The translations under genes and the position numbers were made by a program. Positions 6,091 to 14,693 of a stretch of 64,000 nt of DNA are shown here, one piece after another. Positions within the stretch are counted from its first letter, which is position 1. Each line of letters starts with the position of its first letter. The notes below the pieces were generated by a model, which was not told where the DNA came from, ran no database searches, and saw only the letters and a program-made list of their open reading frames with translations. Origin of the DNA: Streptomyces ardesiacus. Its GTDB lineage: Bacteria; Actinomycetota; Actinomycetes; Streptomycetales; Streptomycetaceae. The stretch lies in the NCBI RefSeq assembly GCF_003112575.1, contig NZ_BEWC01000003.1:248001-312000 (forward strand), written 5' to 3'.

Positions 6091-8868
6091 GTGGCGGGCG
6101 AGTCCCCCGACAGGTCGAAGCAGCGCGAGTCGTCGGAAGAACCGACGTCGGGGAGCGCGGGTCCGGTTCCCGAAGCCAGGACCGGTTCGAGCGAACCGCG
6201 TGATCCGCGGCTGACGGTGGCGCGGGAGGAAGCGAAGCGTTCCGCGGGGTCCGATGGCGGGTCCCGCGGGGGCGTGGACACGGCGACCCGGGTGCTGTCG
6301 GTCCGTGACACGGAGCCGGACGCCTCCGGCGAGGAGGAGGACGAGGACCCCGCGGCGCCCGGCACGCCGTCGGACACGTCCGCGGCGGCCGCCGGCGAGG
6401 ACGCGGCGCCCGCCGCCGGGACGAACGGCCGGCTGAGGGACGCGGTCGCGGCCTGGGTGGCCACCGCGGAGGAGCGCGCCGCCGCCAACGCGCAGCTCGA
6501 GGCGGAGGACTCCGCCCCCGACGGCGACCGGAAGGCCGACGCACGGGACGACGCAGGGGAGGCCGACGGCGACTCGGGCACGGGCCCGCTGTCCGGCTCC
6601 GCCTCCGTCGCGGGCTCCGTGTCCGAGGGGGACGAGGAATCGGCCGCCGCCGGCCCGGACGCGGAGTCCGCGTCCGAGGGGGGTGCGCCCTCCGCGCCGG
6701 ACGCGTCCGAGGAGCCTGCCGCAGACGCCGGTCCGGCCGCGGTCTCCGGCACCGGCTCGGGCTCCGGCTCGGGCTCCGGCGCGGACGCGGGTACGGCGCC
6801 TGAATCGAAGCCGGGACCGGCCGCCGAGCCGGACACCGACGCCACGCCCGACGCCGAGCCTGGGTCCCGGGCCACGTCCGGCTCGGACGCGCAGCCCGGC
6901 CCCGGCGCGAAGCCCGCGGCCCTGGCCACGTCCGGCTCCGATGCCGGACCGGGGGCCGACACCCGGCCCACGTCGGACGCGAGGCCGGACTCCGGCACGA
7001 AGCCCGACCCGCAGTCGAAGCCCGGCGCGGACGCGCGGACCGGATCGGACACCAAGTCCGGGCCGGACGCCAAGCCCGGCTCCGACGCCAAGCCCGGCTC
7101 CGGCGCGACGCCCGGGACCGACGCGCAGCCCGGCTCCGGCGCGACGCCCACCGCCGGCACCAAGCCCGCCCCCGGCACCAAGCCGACGCCCGCGCAGGAC
7201 CGCGATGCCGACCCCGACGGCGGCAGCGACGGCGACGGCGGCAGCGACGGCGACGGCGGCAGCGACGGCGACGGCGGCAGCGACGACGCCGGTTCCGACG
7301 ACGACGCGCCGCAGGTCGATCAGCCCACGGCCGTGTTCAAGGCGCCGCGGCTGGACAAGCCCGCCGTCGATCAGCCGACGACCATGCTGAAGCTGGGCGG
7401 CGCCGCCTCCGCGGCCGAGGGGGACGCCGAGCGGACCAGCAAGTTCGTCGCGCTGCGGAATCCGGACGACCCGGCGAACCGCAAGCCCCCGCAGGCGCCC
7501 CGGGCCCCGGAGACGCCCAAGCCCCGTACCGGTGTCACCGCCGCCCGGTCGCACGTCGGGCCGGACCGGACCACGCAGCAGCCGCTGCCGCCCAAGCCTC
7601 CGCTGGACCTGCTGGCGGAGCTGACGAACACCCCGCCGCCCCCGGAGACCCCGCTGCGCACGACGGTGCGCCGGGTCAAGATCTGGACGCCGCTGGTCGT
7701 CCTGCTGGTGATCGTCCTCGGCGTCGTGCAGTCCATGCGGCCGCTGCCCGCGCCCACCCTCGACCTCACGGCGCAGGACAGCTTCACCTTCGACGGCGGC
7801 AAGCCGCAGATCCCGTGGCCCGCCAGCGGGCAGGCCGCGCTCGACGTGCAGGGCATCGGCTCGTTCGGCTCGTCCGGCGACCAGAAGCCGGTGCCGATCG
7901 CGAGCGTGGCCAAGGTCATGACCGCGTACCTGATCCTGCGCGACCACCCGCTCAAGAGCGGCGCCGAGGGCCCGAAGATCAAGATCGACCAGGCGGCGGA
8001 GGAGCAGTCGGAGGCGGGCGACGAGTCCACCGTGCACGTCTACGCCGGTGACTCGATCTCCCAGCGCGAGGCCCTGAGTGCCGTCCTGATCGCGTCCGCG
8101 AACAACGTGGCGCGGCTGCTGGCCCGCTGGGACGCGGGCTCGGAGAAGGCGTTCGTGGAGAAGATGAACGCCGCCGCGAAGGACCTCGGCATGACCAACA
8201 CGACGTACACCGACCCGTCGGGGCTGAACAACACGACGGTGAGCACGGCCGTGGACCAGGTGAAGCTGGCCAAGGCGGCGATGAAGGAGCCCGCCTTCCG
8301 CGAGGTCGCGGCGATGATGTCGTACAACGACTACAAGGGCGAGAACCACCCCAACTGGAACCAGCTCGTCGGGCACAACGACGTCGTCGGCATCAAGACC
8401 GGCACCACCACCTCGGCGCTCGGCAACCTCGTCTTCGCGGCGAAGAAGGAGATCGGCGGCGAGACCCGGACCATCGTCGGGGCCGTGGTGCGCCAGCCGG
8501 ACGTCGGCGGCGGCATCCTCGCCGCCGCGCTGGACTCCAGCGACAAGCTGATCCGGGCCGCCCAGGACACCCTGAAGTCGTCGACGATCCTGAAGAAGGG
8601 GAGCGTCGTCGGGTACGTCGACGACGGCCTCGGCGGCCGTACGCCGGTCGTCGCCACCAAGGACGTCAAGGCCGTCGGCTGGGGCGGTCTGACCGTGAAG
8701 CTGACCTTCGACGCGGACGAGCTGCCGCACACGGCGAAGGCCGGCACCAAGGTCGGCACCCTCACGGTCGGCGACGGCGGCACCAGCGGCGCGGTGAAGG
8801 TGCCGGTGGCGCTGCGGGACGACCTCGTCGAGCCCGGGTTCACGGACAAGCTGACCCGCCTGGGCTGA
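6091..8868 (+). CDS. Membrane-anchored D-alanyl-D-alanine carboxypeptidase with ~530-residue disordered N-terminus
   Basis: The C-terminal part is a PBP5-type carboxypeptidase trimming the terminal D-Ala of peptidoglycan stem peptides. Its catalytic motifs are S605-V-A-K608, S669-A-N671 and K769-T-G771. One membrane helix (about 531-549, TPLVVLLVIVLGVV) separates it from about 530 acidic, Gly/Ser/Ala/Asp/Pro-rich residues that should lie in the cytoplasm, making a type II membrane protein. GTG 6091 was chosen because GGAGGAGG ends 5 nt upstream; ATG 6076 and GTG 6067 are in frame but precede that site. A D,D-carboxypeptidase I recall as SCO4439 occupies this place in S. coelicolor. Confidence 0.9.
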   Translation: MAGESPDRSKQRESSEEPTSGSAGPVPEARTGSSEPRDPRLTVAREEAKRSAGSDGGSRGGVDTATRVLSVRDTEPDASGEEEDEDPAAPGTPSDTSAAAAGEDAAPAAGTNGRLRDAVAAWVATAEERAAANAQLEAEDSAPDGDRKADARDDAGEADGDSGTGPLSGSASVAGSVSEGDEESAAAGPDAESASEGGAPSAPDASEEPAADAGPAAVSGTGSGSGSGSGADAGTAPESKPGPAAEPDTDATPDAEPGSRATSGSDAQPGPGAKPAALATSGSDAGPGADTRPTSDARPDSGTKPDPQSKPGADARTGSDTKSGPDAKPGSDAKPGSGATPGTDAQPGSGATPTAGTKPAPGTKPTPAQDRDADPDGGSDGDGGSDGDGGSDGDGGSDDAGSDDDAPQVDQPTAVFKAPRLDKPAVDQPTTMLKLGGAASAAEGDAERTSKFVALRNPDDPANRKPPQAPRAPETPKPRTGVTAARSHVGPDRTTQQPLPPKPPLDLLAELTNTPPPPETPLRTTVRRVKIWTPLVVLLVIVLGVVQSMRPLPAPTLDLTAQDSFTFDGGKPQIPWPASGQAALDVQGIGSFGSSGDQKPVPIASVAKVMTAYLILRDHPLKSGAEGPKIKIDQAAEEQSEAGDESTVHVYAGDSISQREALSAVLIASANNVARLLARWDAGSEKAFVEKMNAAAKDLGMTNTTYTDPSGLNNTTVSTAVDQVKLAKAAMKEPAFREVAAMMSYNDYKGENHPNWNQLVGHNDVVGIKTGTTTSALGNLVFAAKKEIGGETRTIVGAVVRQPDVGGGILAAALDSSDKLIRAAQDTLKSSTILKKGSVVGYVDDGLGGRTPVVATKDVKAVGWGGLTVKLTFDADELPHTAKAGTKVGTLTVGDGGTSGAVKVPVALRDDLVEPGFTDKLTRLG
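7219..7287 (+). repeat. 18-bp tandem repeat encoding Gly-Gly-Ser-Asp-Gly-Asp
   Basis: Three perfect copies of GGCGGCAGCGACGGCGAC (7219-7272) plus a partial fourth lie inside the disordered region of the carboxypeptidase. They encode an acidic GGSDGD array. Copy number at such repeats often varies between strains. Confidence 0.85.
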
Positions 8869-8902
8869 CGCCCGGCCCGCCCCCGGGCCGAAGCGACGCC
8901 CG

Positions 8903-8932
8903 CGCCCCCGCGGCCATCCGGTCGCGGGGGCG
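8903..8932 (+). terminator. Terminator after the carboxypeptidase gene
   Basis: CGCCCCCGCG (8903-8912) pairs perfectly with CGCGGGGGCG (8923-8932) around a 10-nt loop, 35 nt after the stop codon. Confidence 0.7.
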
Positions 8933-9081
8933 TCCGCGTCGTGCGGGGGCCGGGAGGGTCCCGGAAACGCGGGAGGCAACGGTGCGGGGCCGCGTGCTAG
9001 CGTCACGAAACGGGGCAGTCGCCGGTCGTGGGAACGGGACACGGCCCAAAGAAGAAGACGGGACACGGGGAGTGCCTTCAG

Positions 9082-10986
9082 GTGGCCACTGCGGAGCCGA
9101 CACGCGCCGACGACGCCGATGCGAGCCCGGGAGCCGGTCCGCGACCACGCGTACCCGAACCCCGCAGGGACGACGATGAGCCCCGCCCGTCCGGCTCCCG
9201 CCCGTCCGGGTCGCCGCCCGCCCGGCCCGAACCCGTCGAGCCGAAGGCGCCGTCGGCCGTGAACACCGCCCTCATGGCCCTCCGCGAGCGCATGCTGCGC
9301 CACCCCGTGCTGTCCGTGACCGCCCTGGCCGGGGCGCTCCACATCGTCTGGTTCTTCACGTTCGCGAACAGCGGCGGCGACCTCGCGGCGCAGGACGCGT
9401 GGGCCGAGTTCGTCGGCCGCCACCCGGACTCGGCCTACAACCTCGCCTGGTACGGCGGCATGCACCCGGTGTCGTACAGCGTGATCTCGCCGTACCTGAT
9501 GTCGGTGTTCGGCGTGCGCACGACGATGATGATCGCGGGGACGGTGTCGGCCGGGCTGCTGACGATGATCCTGATCCGCAGCCGGGTGGTCCGCAATCCG
9601 CTGTGGGCCTCGCTCGCGGGCCTGTTCGGGCTGCTGGCCAACGCGGTGTCGGGCCGGGTGACGTTCGGGCTCGGCATGATGTTCGGGCTCGGCGCGGTCG
9701 CGGCCGTGTTCTGCTGGCCCCACCGCTGGCGCCACGAGCGCTGGGCCAAGGGGCTGTGCGCGGCGCCGCTCGCCGCCCTGTCGACGATGGCCTCGCCGGT
9801 CTCCGGGCTGTTCGTGGGTCTGGTGGCGGTGGCCCTGTTCCTGCAGAAGCGCCGTCCGGGTGCCTGGGCGCTGGGCGTGGCGCCGAGCGTGGTCGTCGCG
9901 CTGTCGGCGGTGCTGTTCCCCTTCTCCGGCACGCAGCCGATGGGCTTCGGCTCGGTGGTGCTGCCGGTGCTGTTCTCCGCCCTGGTGTACTGGGCGGTGC
10001 CGCCCACCTGGAAGACGGTGCGGATCACGTCGGCGGTCTACGGGCTGGCCGTGCTGCTGGTGTGGCTGATCAGCTCGCAGATCGGCTCCAACGTGACGCG
10101 GCTCGCGATGCTCTTCGCCGGGGTGGCGCTGGTGGCGGCGCTGCCGTTCACGGTGCCGAAGTCGCGCAAGTGGTACGCGCTGGTGGCCTCGCTCACCGGC
10201 TTCGTGGTCTGGATCGGTTTCAAGTCCGCCGACGACGCCATCCACACCACGCCCGCCGCCTCCTGGGCGCGCGAGCTGGCCCCCCTCGTCAACGAGCTGC
10301 AGAAGGTCGGCGCGGAGCAGGGCCGGGTGGAGGCCGTGCCCGCCCGCTCGCACCGGGAGGCCTCGGCGCTGGCGCCGTACGTGAACCTGGCCCGCGGCTG
10401 GACCCGCCAGGCCGACATGGAGCGCAACCCGATCTTCTACGACGACACGCTCAACTCGGCGAACTACCACGACTGGCTCAAGCGCTGGGCGGTGCACTAC
10501 GTGGTGCTGCCCAAGGGCGAGCCGGACGGCGACGGGGGCAAGCGCGAGCGGGAGCTGCTGCAGCGGGGGCTGCCGTACCTGAAGCAGATCTGGGGCGACG
10601 CCAACTGGCAGCTCTTCCAGGTGACCGATCCGACGCCGCTGGCGGAGCCCCACGCGGTCGTCCGGCGGGCCGAGCAGGACGAGTGGGTCATCGACGTGCA
10701 GGAACCCGGCCGCGTCCTGGTGCGGATGCCGTACTCGCCGTGGCTGAGCCTCGTCGACGAGGAGGGCAACAAGCTCAAGCCGCCCCAGGAGACGGACGCC
10801 TCCAAGAACGCCCCGGAGGGCACGCCGAAGACGTACGACAACGTCAACGGCTGCCTGACGGAGACCGAGGAGACCGCCGACGGCGACGTGTGGACGACGC
10901 TCGTCGCCCCCGAGGCGGGTACGTACCGGCTGTCGGCGCCGTACGGGCTGAAGCGGGGCACGCCGTGCCCCGACGAGCTGAAGTAG
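9082..10986 (+). CDS. Large polytopic membrane protein, possibly GT-C-like
   Basis: The first 70 or so residues of the 634-residue product are charged and Pro-rich, followed by about ten hydrophobic segments (from about residue 80 to 390) and then a soluble C-terminal domain (about 395-634). The last part carries FYDDTLNSANYHDWLKRWAV then HYVVLPKG, a pattern I associate with GT-C-type membrane glycosyltransferases, although such proteins are often labelled simply as membrane proteins. GTG 9082 was chosen because GGGGAG lies 9 nt upstream. No function can be assigned; the location beside a carboxypeptidase suggests a cell-envelope role. Confidence 0.8.
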   Translation: MATAEPTRADDADASPGAGPRPRVPEPRRDDDEPRPSGSRPSGSPPARPEPVEPKAPSAVNTALMALRERMLRHPVLSVTALAGALHIVWFFTFANSGGDLAAQDAWAEFVGRHPDSAYNLAWYGGMHPVSYSVISPYLMSVFGVRTTMMIAGTVSAGLLTMILIRSRVVRNPLWASLAGLFGLLANAVSGRVTFGLGMMFGLGAVAAVFCWPHRWRHERWAKGLCAAPLAALSTMASPVSGLFVGLVAVALFLQKRRPGAWALGVAPSVVVALSAVLFPFSGTQPMGFGSVVLPVLFSALVYWAVPPTWKTVRITSAVYGLAVLLVWLISSQIGSNVTRLAMLFAGVALVAALPFTVPKSRKWYALVASLTGFVVWIGFKSADDAIHTTPAASWARELAPLVNELQKVGAEQGRVEAVPARSHREASALAPYVNLARGWTRQADMERNPIFYDDTLNSANYHDWLKRWAVHYVVLPKGEPDGDGGKRERELLQRGLPYLKQIWGDANWQLFQVTDPTPLAEPHAVVRRAEQDEWVIDVQEPGRVLVRMPYSPWLSLVDEEGNKLKPPQETDASKNAPEGTPKTYDNVNGCLTETEETADGDVWTTLVAPEAGTYRLSAPYGLKRGTPCPDELK

Positions 10987-10991
10987 CGCAC

Positions 10992-11017
10992 CGGGCGGCC
11001 TCTTCGGGGGCCGCCCG
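10992..11017 (+). terminator. Terminator after the membrane protein gene
   Basis: CGGGCGGCC and GGCCGCCCG form a perfect 9-bp stem around the loop TCTTCGGG, 5 nt after the stop codon at 10986. Confidence 0.8.
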
Positions 11018-11215
11018 AAGGCGTTCATGTAGGTGAACACAGGTCAGCAAGCCGAACCTTTTTACCCGCTCTTGACCTTCCGCTTTCTTGTCGTGCCCGC
11101 GTCGACGAACTCACGATGAGCGGGCACTTCGCGGCCTGCCACGCCCCTACCCCGCTCAAGCGAAGTGCCAACCGGCTGGGCGGAGTTCACAAGGCGGACC
11201 CCGGAAGGGGGGCAC

Positions 11216-12802
11216 ATGAACGGTCTCGACTGGTCCGTGCTCATCGGCTACTTCGCGGTGATGGTGGCGATCGGCGTCTGGTCGCACAAACGGGTGGGCG
11301 ACGTCAGCGACTTCTTCACGGCCGGCGGCAAGATGCCCTGGTGGCTGTCGGGCATCTCGCACCACATGTCCGGCTACAGCGCGGTGATGTTCACCGGCTA
11401 CGCCGGCATCGCCTACACCTACGGCGTCACGTCCTTCGTGACGTGGTCGTTCCCCATCGCGCTCGGCATCGCCATCGGCTCCAAGCTGTTCGCGCCGCGC
11501 ATCAACCGGCTGCGCTCGCGGCTGCACGTGGCCTCGCCGCTCGAGTACCTCAAGAACCGGTACAACCTGCCCACCCAGCAGGCGCTGGCCTGGTCCGGCA
11601 TGCTGCTGAAGATCGTGGACGTGGCCGCGAAGTGGGCGGCCATCGCCACGCTGCTGTCCGTCTTCACCGGCATCACCCTCAACCAGGGCATCCTGATCAC
11701 CGGCGTGATCACGGGCATCTACTGCACGATCGGCGGCCTGTGGGCGGACGCGCTGACCGAGCTGGGGCAGTTCATCATCCAGCTGCTGGCCGGCGTCGCG
11801 ATGTTCGTGGCCGTCGCCATGAAGCTCGGCGACCACGGCGGCTTCTTCGGCGTCTGGGACGAGCCCGCCCTCCAGGGGCACGGAAAACCGCTGGTCGGCC
11901 CGTACGGGACGGTGTTCCTGCTGGCGTTCCTCTTCATCAAGCTCTTCGAGTACAACGGCGGCATGCTCAACCAGGCCCAGCGCTACATGGCCACGGCCAA
12001 CGCCCGCGAGGCCACCCGGTCGGCGCGGCTGTCGGCGGTGCTGTGGCTGGTCTGGCCCCTGGTGCTCTTCTTCCCGATGTGGATGTCGCCGCTGCTGGTG
12101 GAGTCGCAGAAGGCGGACGGTTCCGACTCCTACGCGCTGATGACCGAGCAACTGCTGCCGCACGGGCTGCTCGGACTGGTCGTCGTCGGCTTCTTCTCGC
12201 ACACCATGGCCATGTGCTCCTCGGACGCCAACGCCATCGCGGCGGTGTTCACCCGTGACGTGGCGCCGGTGCTGTCGAAGCGGGCGCGGGGCTGGGGGCA
12301 GCGTTCGGGGCTGCTGGCGGCACGGCTGACGACGGTGGTCTTCCTCGGCCTGTCCATGGCGGTGGCGACGCAGGTCGACTCGCCGACGTTCAAGGACATC
12401 ATCACCGTGGTCATCAAGTGGGTCGCCGGGCTGATGGGCCCGATCGCGATCCCGATGATGCTCGGACTGCTGCGGCCCTTCCGCCGCTCGGGCCCGACGG
12501 CGGCGCTCACCAGCTGGGCGCTGGGCCTGGTCGCCTTCTGGCTGGTCAACTATCCGATCAACTGGAGCGTGGACGGCGGGGTCCCGCTCGAGTACCAGGT
12601 CTCCGTCCCCCTGGCGGTCTCCCTGGTCCTGTACGTCCTGGTCGGCCGCCTCAGGCCGGAGGACACCCCGGAGCGGCTCGCGGTCATCGAGCGCGTCAAC
12701 ACGGACGGCGACGGCGACGACGCCTCCGGTGCGGCGGCCGCGGTCCCGGCCCCGGCGGGCGGGGTGGACGGCGCGGTGGGGCGCAGCCGGGTGGGCGACT
12801 GA
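11216..12802 (+). CDS. Sodium:solute symporter (SSS family)
   Basis: A 528-residue membrane protein with the SSS pattern of about 13 helices, starting DWSVLIGYFAVMVAIGVWSH. The conserved early loop DFFTAGGKMPWWLSGISHHM and the Asn-Gly-rich segment FEYNGGMLNQAQRYMATAN are characteristic of the SGLT/PutP superfamily. Substrates in this family include sugars, proline and pantothenate; the specificity is unclear here. ATG 11216 follows AAGGGGGG. The last ~40 residues are a hydrophilic Ala/Asp-rich tail. The gene is flanked by its own terminators and appears monocistronic. Confidence 0.9.
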   Translation: MNGLDWSVLIGYFAVMVAIGVWSHKRVGDVSDFFTAGGKMPWWLSGISHHMSGYSAVMFTGYAGIAYTYGVTSFVTWSFPIALGIAIGSKLFAPRINRLRSRLHVASPLEYLKNRYNLPTQQALAWSGMLLKIVDVAAKWAAIATLLSVFTGITLNQGILITGVITGIYCTIGGLWADALTELGQFIIQLLAGVAMFVAVAMKLGDHGGFFGVWDEPALQGHGKPLVGPYGTVFLLAFLFIKLFEYNGGMLNQAQRYMATANAREATRSARLSAVLWLVWPLVLFFPMWMSPLLVESQKADGSDSYALMTEQLLPHGLLGLVVVGFFSHTMAMCSSDANAIAAVFTRDVAPVLSKRARGWGQRSGLLAARLTTVVFLGLSMAVATQVDSPTFKDIITVVIKWVAGLMGPIAIPMMLGLLRPFRRSGPTAALTSWALGLVAFWLVNYPINWSVDGGVPLEYQVSVPLAVSLVLYVLVGRLRPEDTPERLAVIERVNTDGDGDDASGAAAAVPAPAGGVDGAVGRSRVGD

Positions 12803-12819
12803 GGCCCGCCCGGACGGCT

Positions 12820-12856
12820 CCCGGCCGGTGGCCACGGCGTGTGGGCACCGGCCGGG
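12820..12856. terminator. Bidirectional terminator between convergent genes
   Basis: CCCGGCCGGTG (12820-12830) pairs perfectly with CACCGGCCGGG (12846-12856) between the symporter stop (12802) and the VOC protein stop (12861). Confidence 0.8.
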
Positions 12857-12860
12857 CCGC

Positions 12861-13271
12861 TCAGCGCAGTTCCTGGATGCGGATCTGGTTGCCGGCCGGG
12901 TCCCGGAAGGCGCAGTCCCGGACGCCGTACGGCTGCTCCGTCGGTTCCTGGACGATCTCGGCGCGGCCGGCGCGCACCTTCTCGAAGGTGCCGTCGAGGT
13001 CCTTGGTGGCCAGCAGGAGCCAGCCGTAGGTGCCCTTGGCCATCATCTCGGCGATGGTGCGCCGCTCGGTGTCGGTGATGCCGGGGTCCACGGCGGGCGG
13101 CGCGAGCAGCAGCGAGACGTCGGGCTGGCCGGCCGGTCCGACCGTGATCCAGCGCATCTTGCCGTTCCCGACGTCCTGGCGGACCTCGAAGCCGAGGACG
13201 TCCCGGTAGAAGGCCAGGGACGCGTCCGGGTCGTCGTGCGGGAGAACGGTGGTGTGAATGCTGATGTCCAT
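12861..13271 (-). CDS. VOC (glyoxalase/bleomycin-resistance fold) protein
   Basis: A 136-residue single-domain vicinal-oxygen-chelate protein. DPDASLAFYRDVLGFEVRQD gives the first beta-alpha-beta-beta-beta half, and YGVRDCAFRDPAGNQIRIQE the second, with the typical D-P-x-G-N-x-I ending. The family includes glyoxalases, dioxygenases and drug-binding proteins. The metal ligands are not obvious enough to assign catalysis. ATG 13271 is the only sensible start. Confidence 0.85.
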   Translation of the reverse strand: MDISIHTTVLPHDDPDASLAFYRDVLGFEVRQDVGNGKMRWITVGPAGQPDVSLLLAPPAVDPGITDTERRTIAEMMAKGTYGWLLLATKDLDGTFEKVRAGRAEIVQEPTEQPYGVRDCAFRDPAGNQIRIQELR

Positions 13272-13354
13272 GGCAGCCACGCTAGCCGCGGCGCCCGGGA
13301 CGCCGCTTCTCGAAATCTGACGCGTTCCCCCGTGAGCCGCCCGGACGTACGGGG

Positions 13355-14470
13355 CTACGCCCGCGGGTAGCGCGTCAGCCACCCGGGGGACGAGCCCGCC
13401 GGGCCGTGCAGGGCGGGGCCCTGGGTCATCTCCATGGCGAAGTCGTCGGCCAGTTCCAGGAGGGTCGGGCGGCCCTCCAGTTCGGCCAGCCAGGCCGGGG
13501 GCAGCGCCGTCTCGCCGTGCAGGGCGCCGAGCAGGCCGCCGGCCAGGGCGCCGGTCGCGGCCGAGGGGCCGTCGTGGTTGACCGCCAGGCGCAGCCCGTG
13601 CCGTACGTCCTCGCCGACCAGGGCGCAGTACACGGCGGCGGCGACCAGGCCCTCCGCCGTACCCGCGCCGATCAGCTCCGTCACCCGGGCCGGGTTCGGC
13701 AGCCCCTGCCGCACCGTGCCGAGGGCCTGCTGCAGGGCGGCCGCCACGGGTTCGTGCCCGGGCCGGGGCACGAGCAGCGCCAGGGCCCGCTGCACGGCGG
13801 CGTCCAGGCTCTCCCCGCGGGCCAGCCCGTGCACGATCACGGCGTACGCGCCCGCCGCGAGGCAGCCGGTGGGGTGGCCGTGGGTCTGGGCCGCGCACTC
13901 CACGGCGAGCTGGGCGACCAACTGGGGCTCCCAGCCCACCAGGAGCCCGAACGGCGCCGAACGGGCGGCGGCCTCGGGGCCGCGCTCGTCGGGGTTCTTG
14001 GGCGCCTCGGGGGTGCCCATCGTCTCGTCGCCGAGCCCGAGCAGCAGGGCGCGCGGGGCGCCCCGGCGCACGTACAGCCACTCCTCGTGGGCCAGCCAGC
14101 CGTCGTCCTTGCGTCGCAGGTCGGGACCCCAGTCGCGCTGGGTGGCGGCCCAGCGCAGGTAGGCCCGGTGCAGATCGGTCGGCGGATGCCAGGCACCGGT
14201 GTCGCGCCGTACCTGGGCGCGGATCAGCCCGTCCACGGAGAAGAGGGTGAGCTGGGTGAGGTGGGTGACGGCACCGCGCCGGCCGTAGGCGGGGGCCAGG
14301 TCGGACAGCCCGTCGGCGCCGTGGGCCGTCCGGATCGCGTCGAGGGCGAGGGAGTCGACGGGGGCGCCCAGGGCGTCCCCGACGGCCACGCCGAGCAGCG
14401 TCCCGCGCACCCGGCTGCGGAAGTCCTGCTGCTCGGCGCGCCCCCAGACGGCACCGGTCGTCCCACCCAC
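13355..14470 (-). CDS. ADP-ribosylglycohydrolase family protein
   Basis: A 371-residue DraG/ARH-type protein. The N-terminal GTLLGVAVGDALGAPVDSLA and the C-terminal VNHDGPSAATGALAGGLLGA match the two metal-binding, dinuclear-Mg regions of the family, which removes ADP-ribose from proteins or small molecules. The first site retains the G-D-A-L-G core. The second is NHDGPS where many members have a D-S-D triad, so the metal set may be altered. GTG 14470 has GAGGGGAGG 5 nt upstream. No obvious ADP-ribosyltransferase lies nearby, so the substrate is open. Confidence 0.85.
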   Translation of the reverse strand: MGGTTGAVWGRAEQQDFRSRVRGTLLGVAVGDALGAPVDSLALDAIRTAHGADGLSDLAPAYGRRGAVTHLTQLTLFSVDGLIRAQVRRDTGAWHPPTDLHRAYLRWAATQRDWGPDLRRKDDGWLAHEEWLYVRRGAPRALLLGLGDETMGTPEAPKNPDERGPEAAARSAPFGLLVGWEPQLVAQLAVECAAQTHGHPTGCLAAGAYAVIVHGLARGESLDAAVQRALALLVPRPGHEPVAAALQQALGTVRQGLPNPARVTELIGAGTAEGLVAAAVYCALVGEDVRHGLRLAVNHDGPSAATGALAGGLLGALHGETALPPAWLAELEGRPTLLELADDFAMEMTQGPALHGPAGSSPGWLTRYPRA

Positions 14471-14693
14471 CCGGACCTCCCCTCGGCACTGTGCGTACGT
14501 ACGACGCCCAGCACTGTATGCGAACGGGGACGGTCGGTTCAGGGGCCGGGCGGGCGGGATCGGTGTGGAAACGTTCACGACCGGCGGTGGTGGAAGGTAC
14601 ACCTCGCTTCCACCGTCTGGGCCCATCGAGCGGGCGGCCGGTCCACGAGAGGCTCGGGGCGTTCCGAGAGAAGCCCCGTGGAGAGGAAACACC

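Noticed and set aside
5128..11040. 1970-codon minus-strand open frame
   Set aside because: Only its last part (5128-5886) is the GPP34 gene. The rest is antisense to the carboxypeptidase and membrane-protein genes, with no family motifs and repetitive Arg/Gly/Ala composition.
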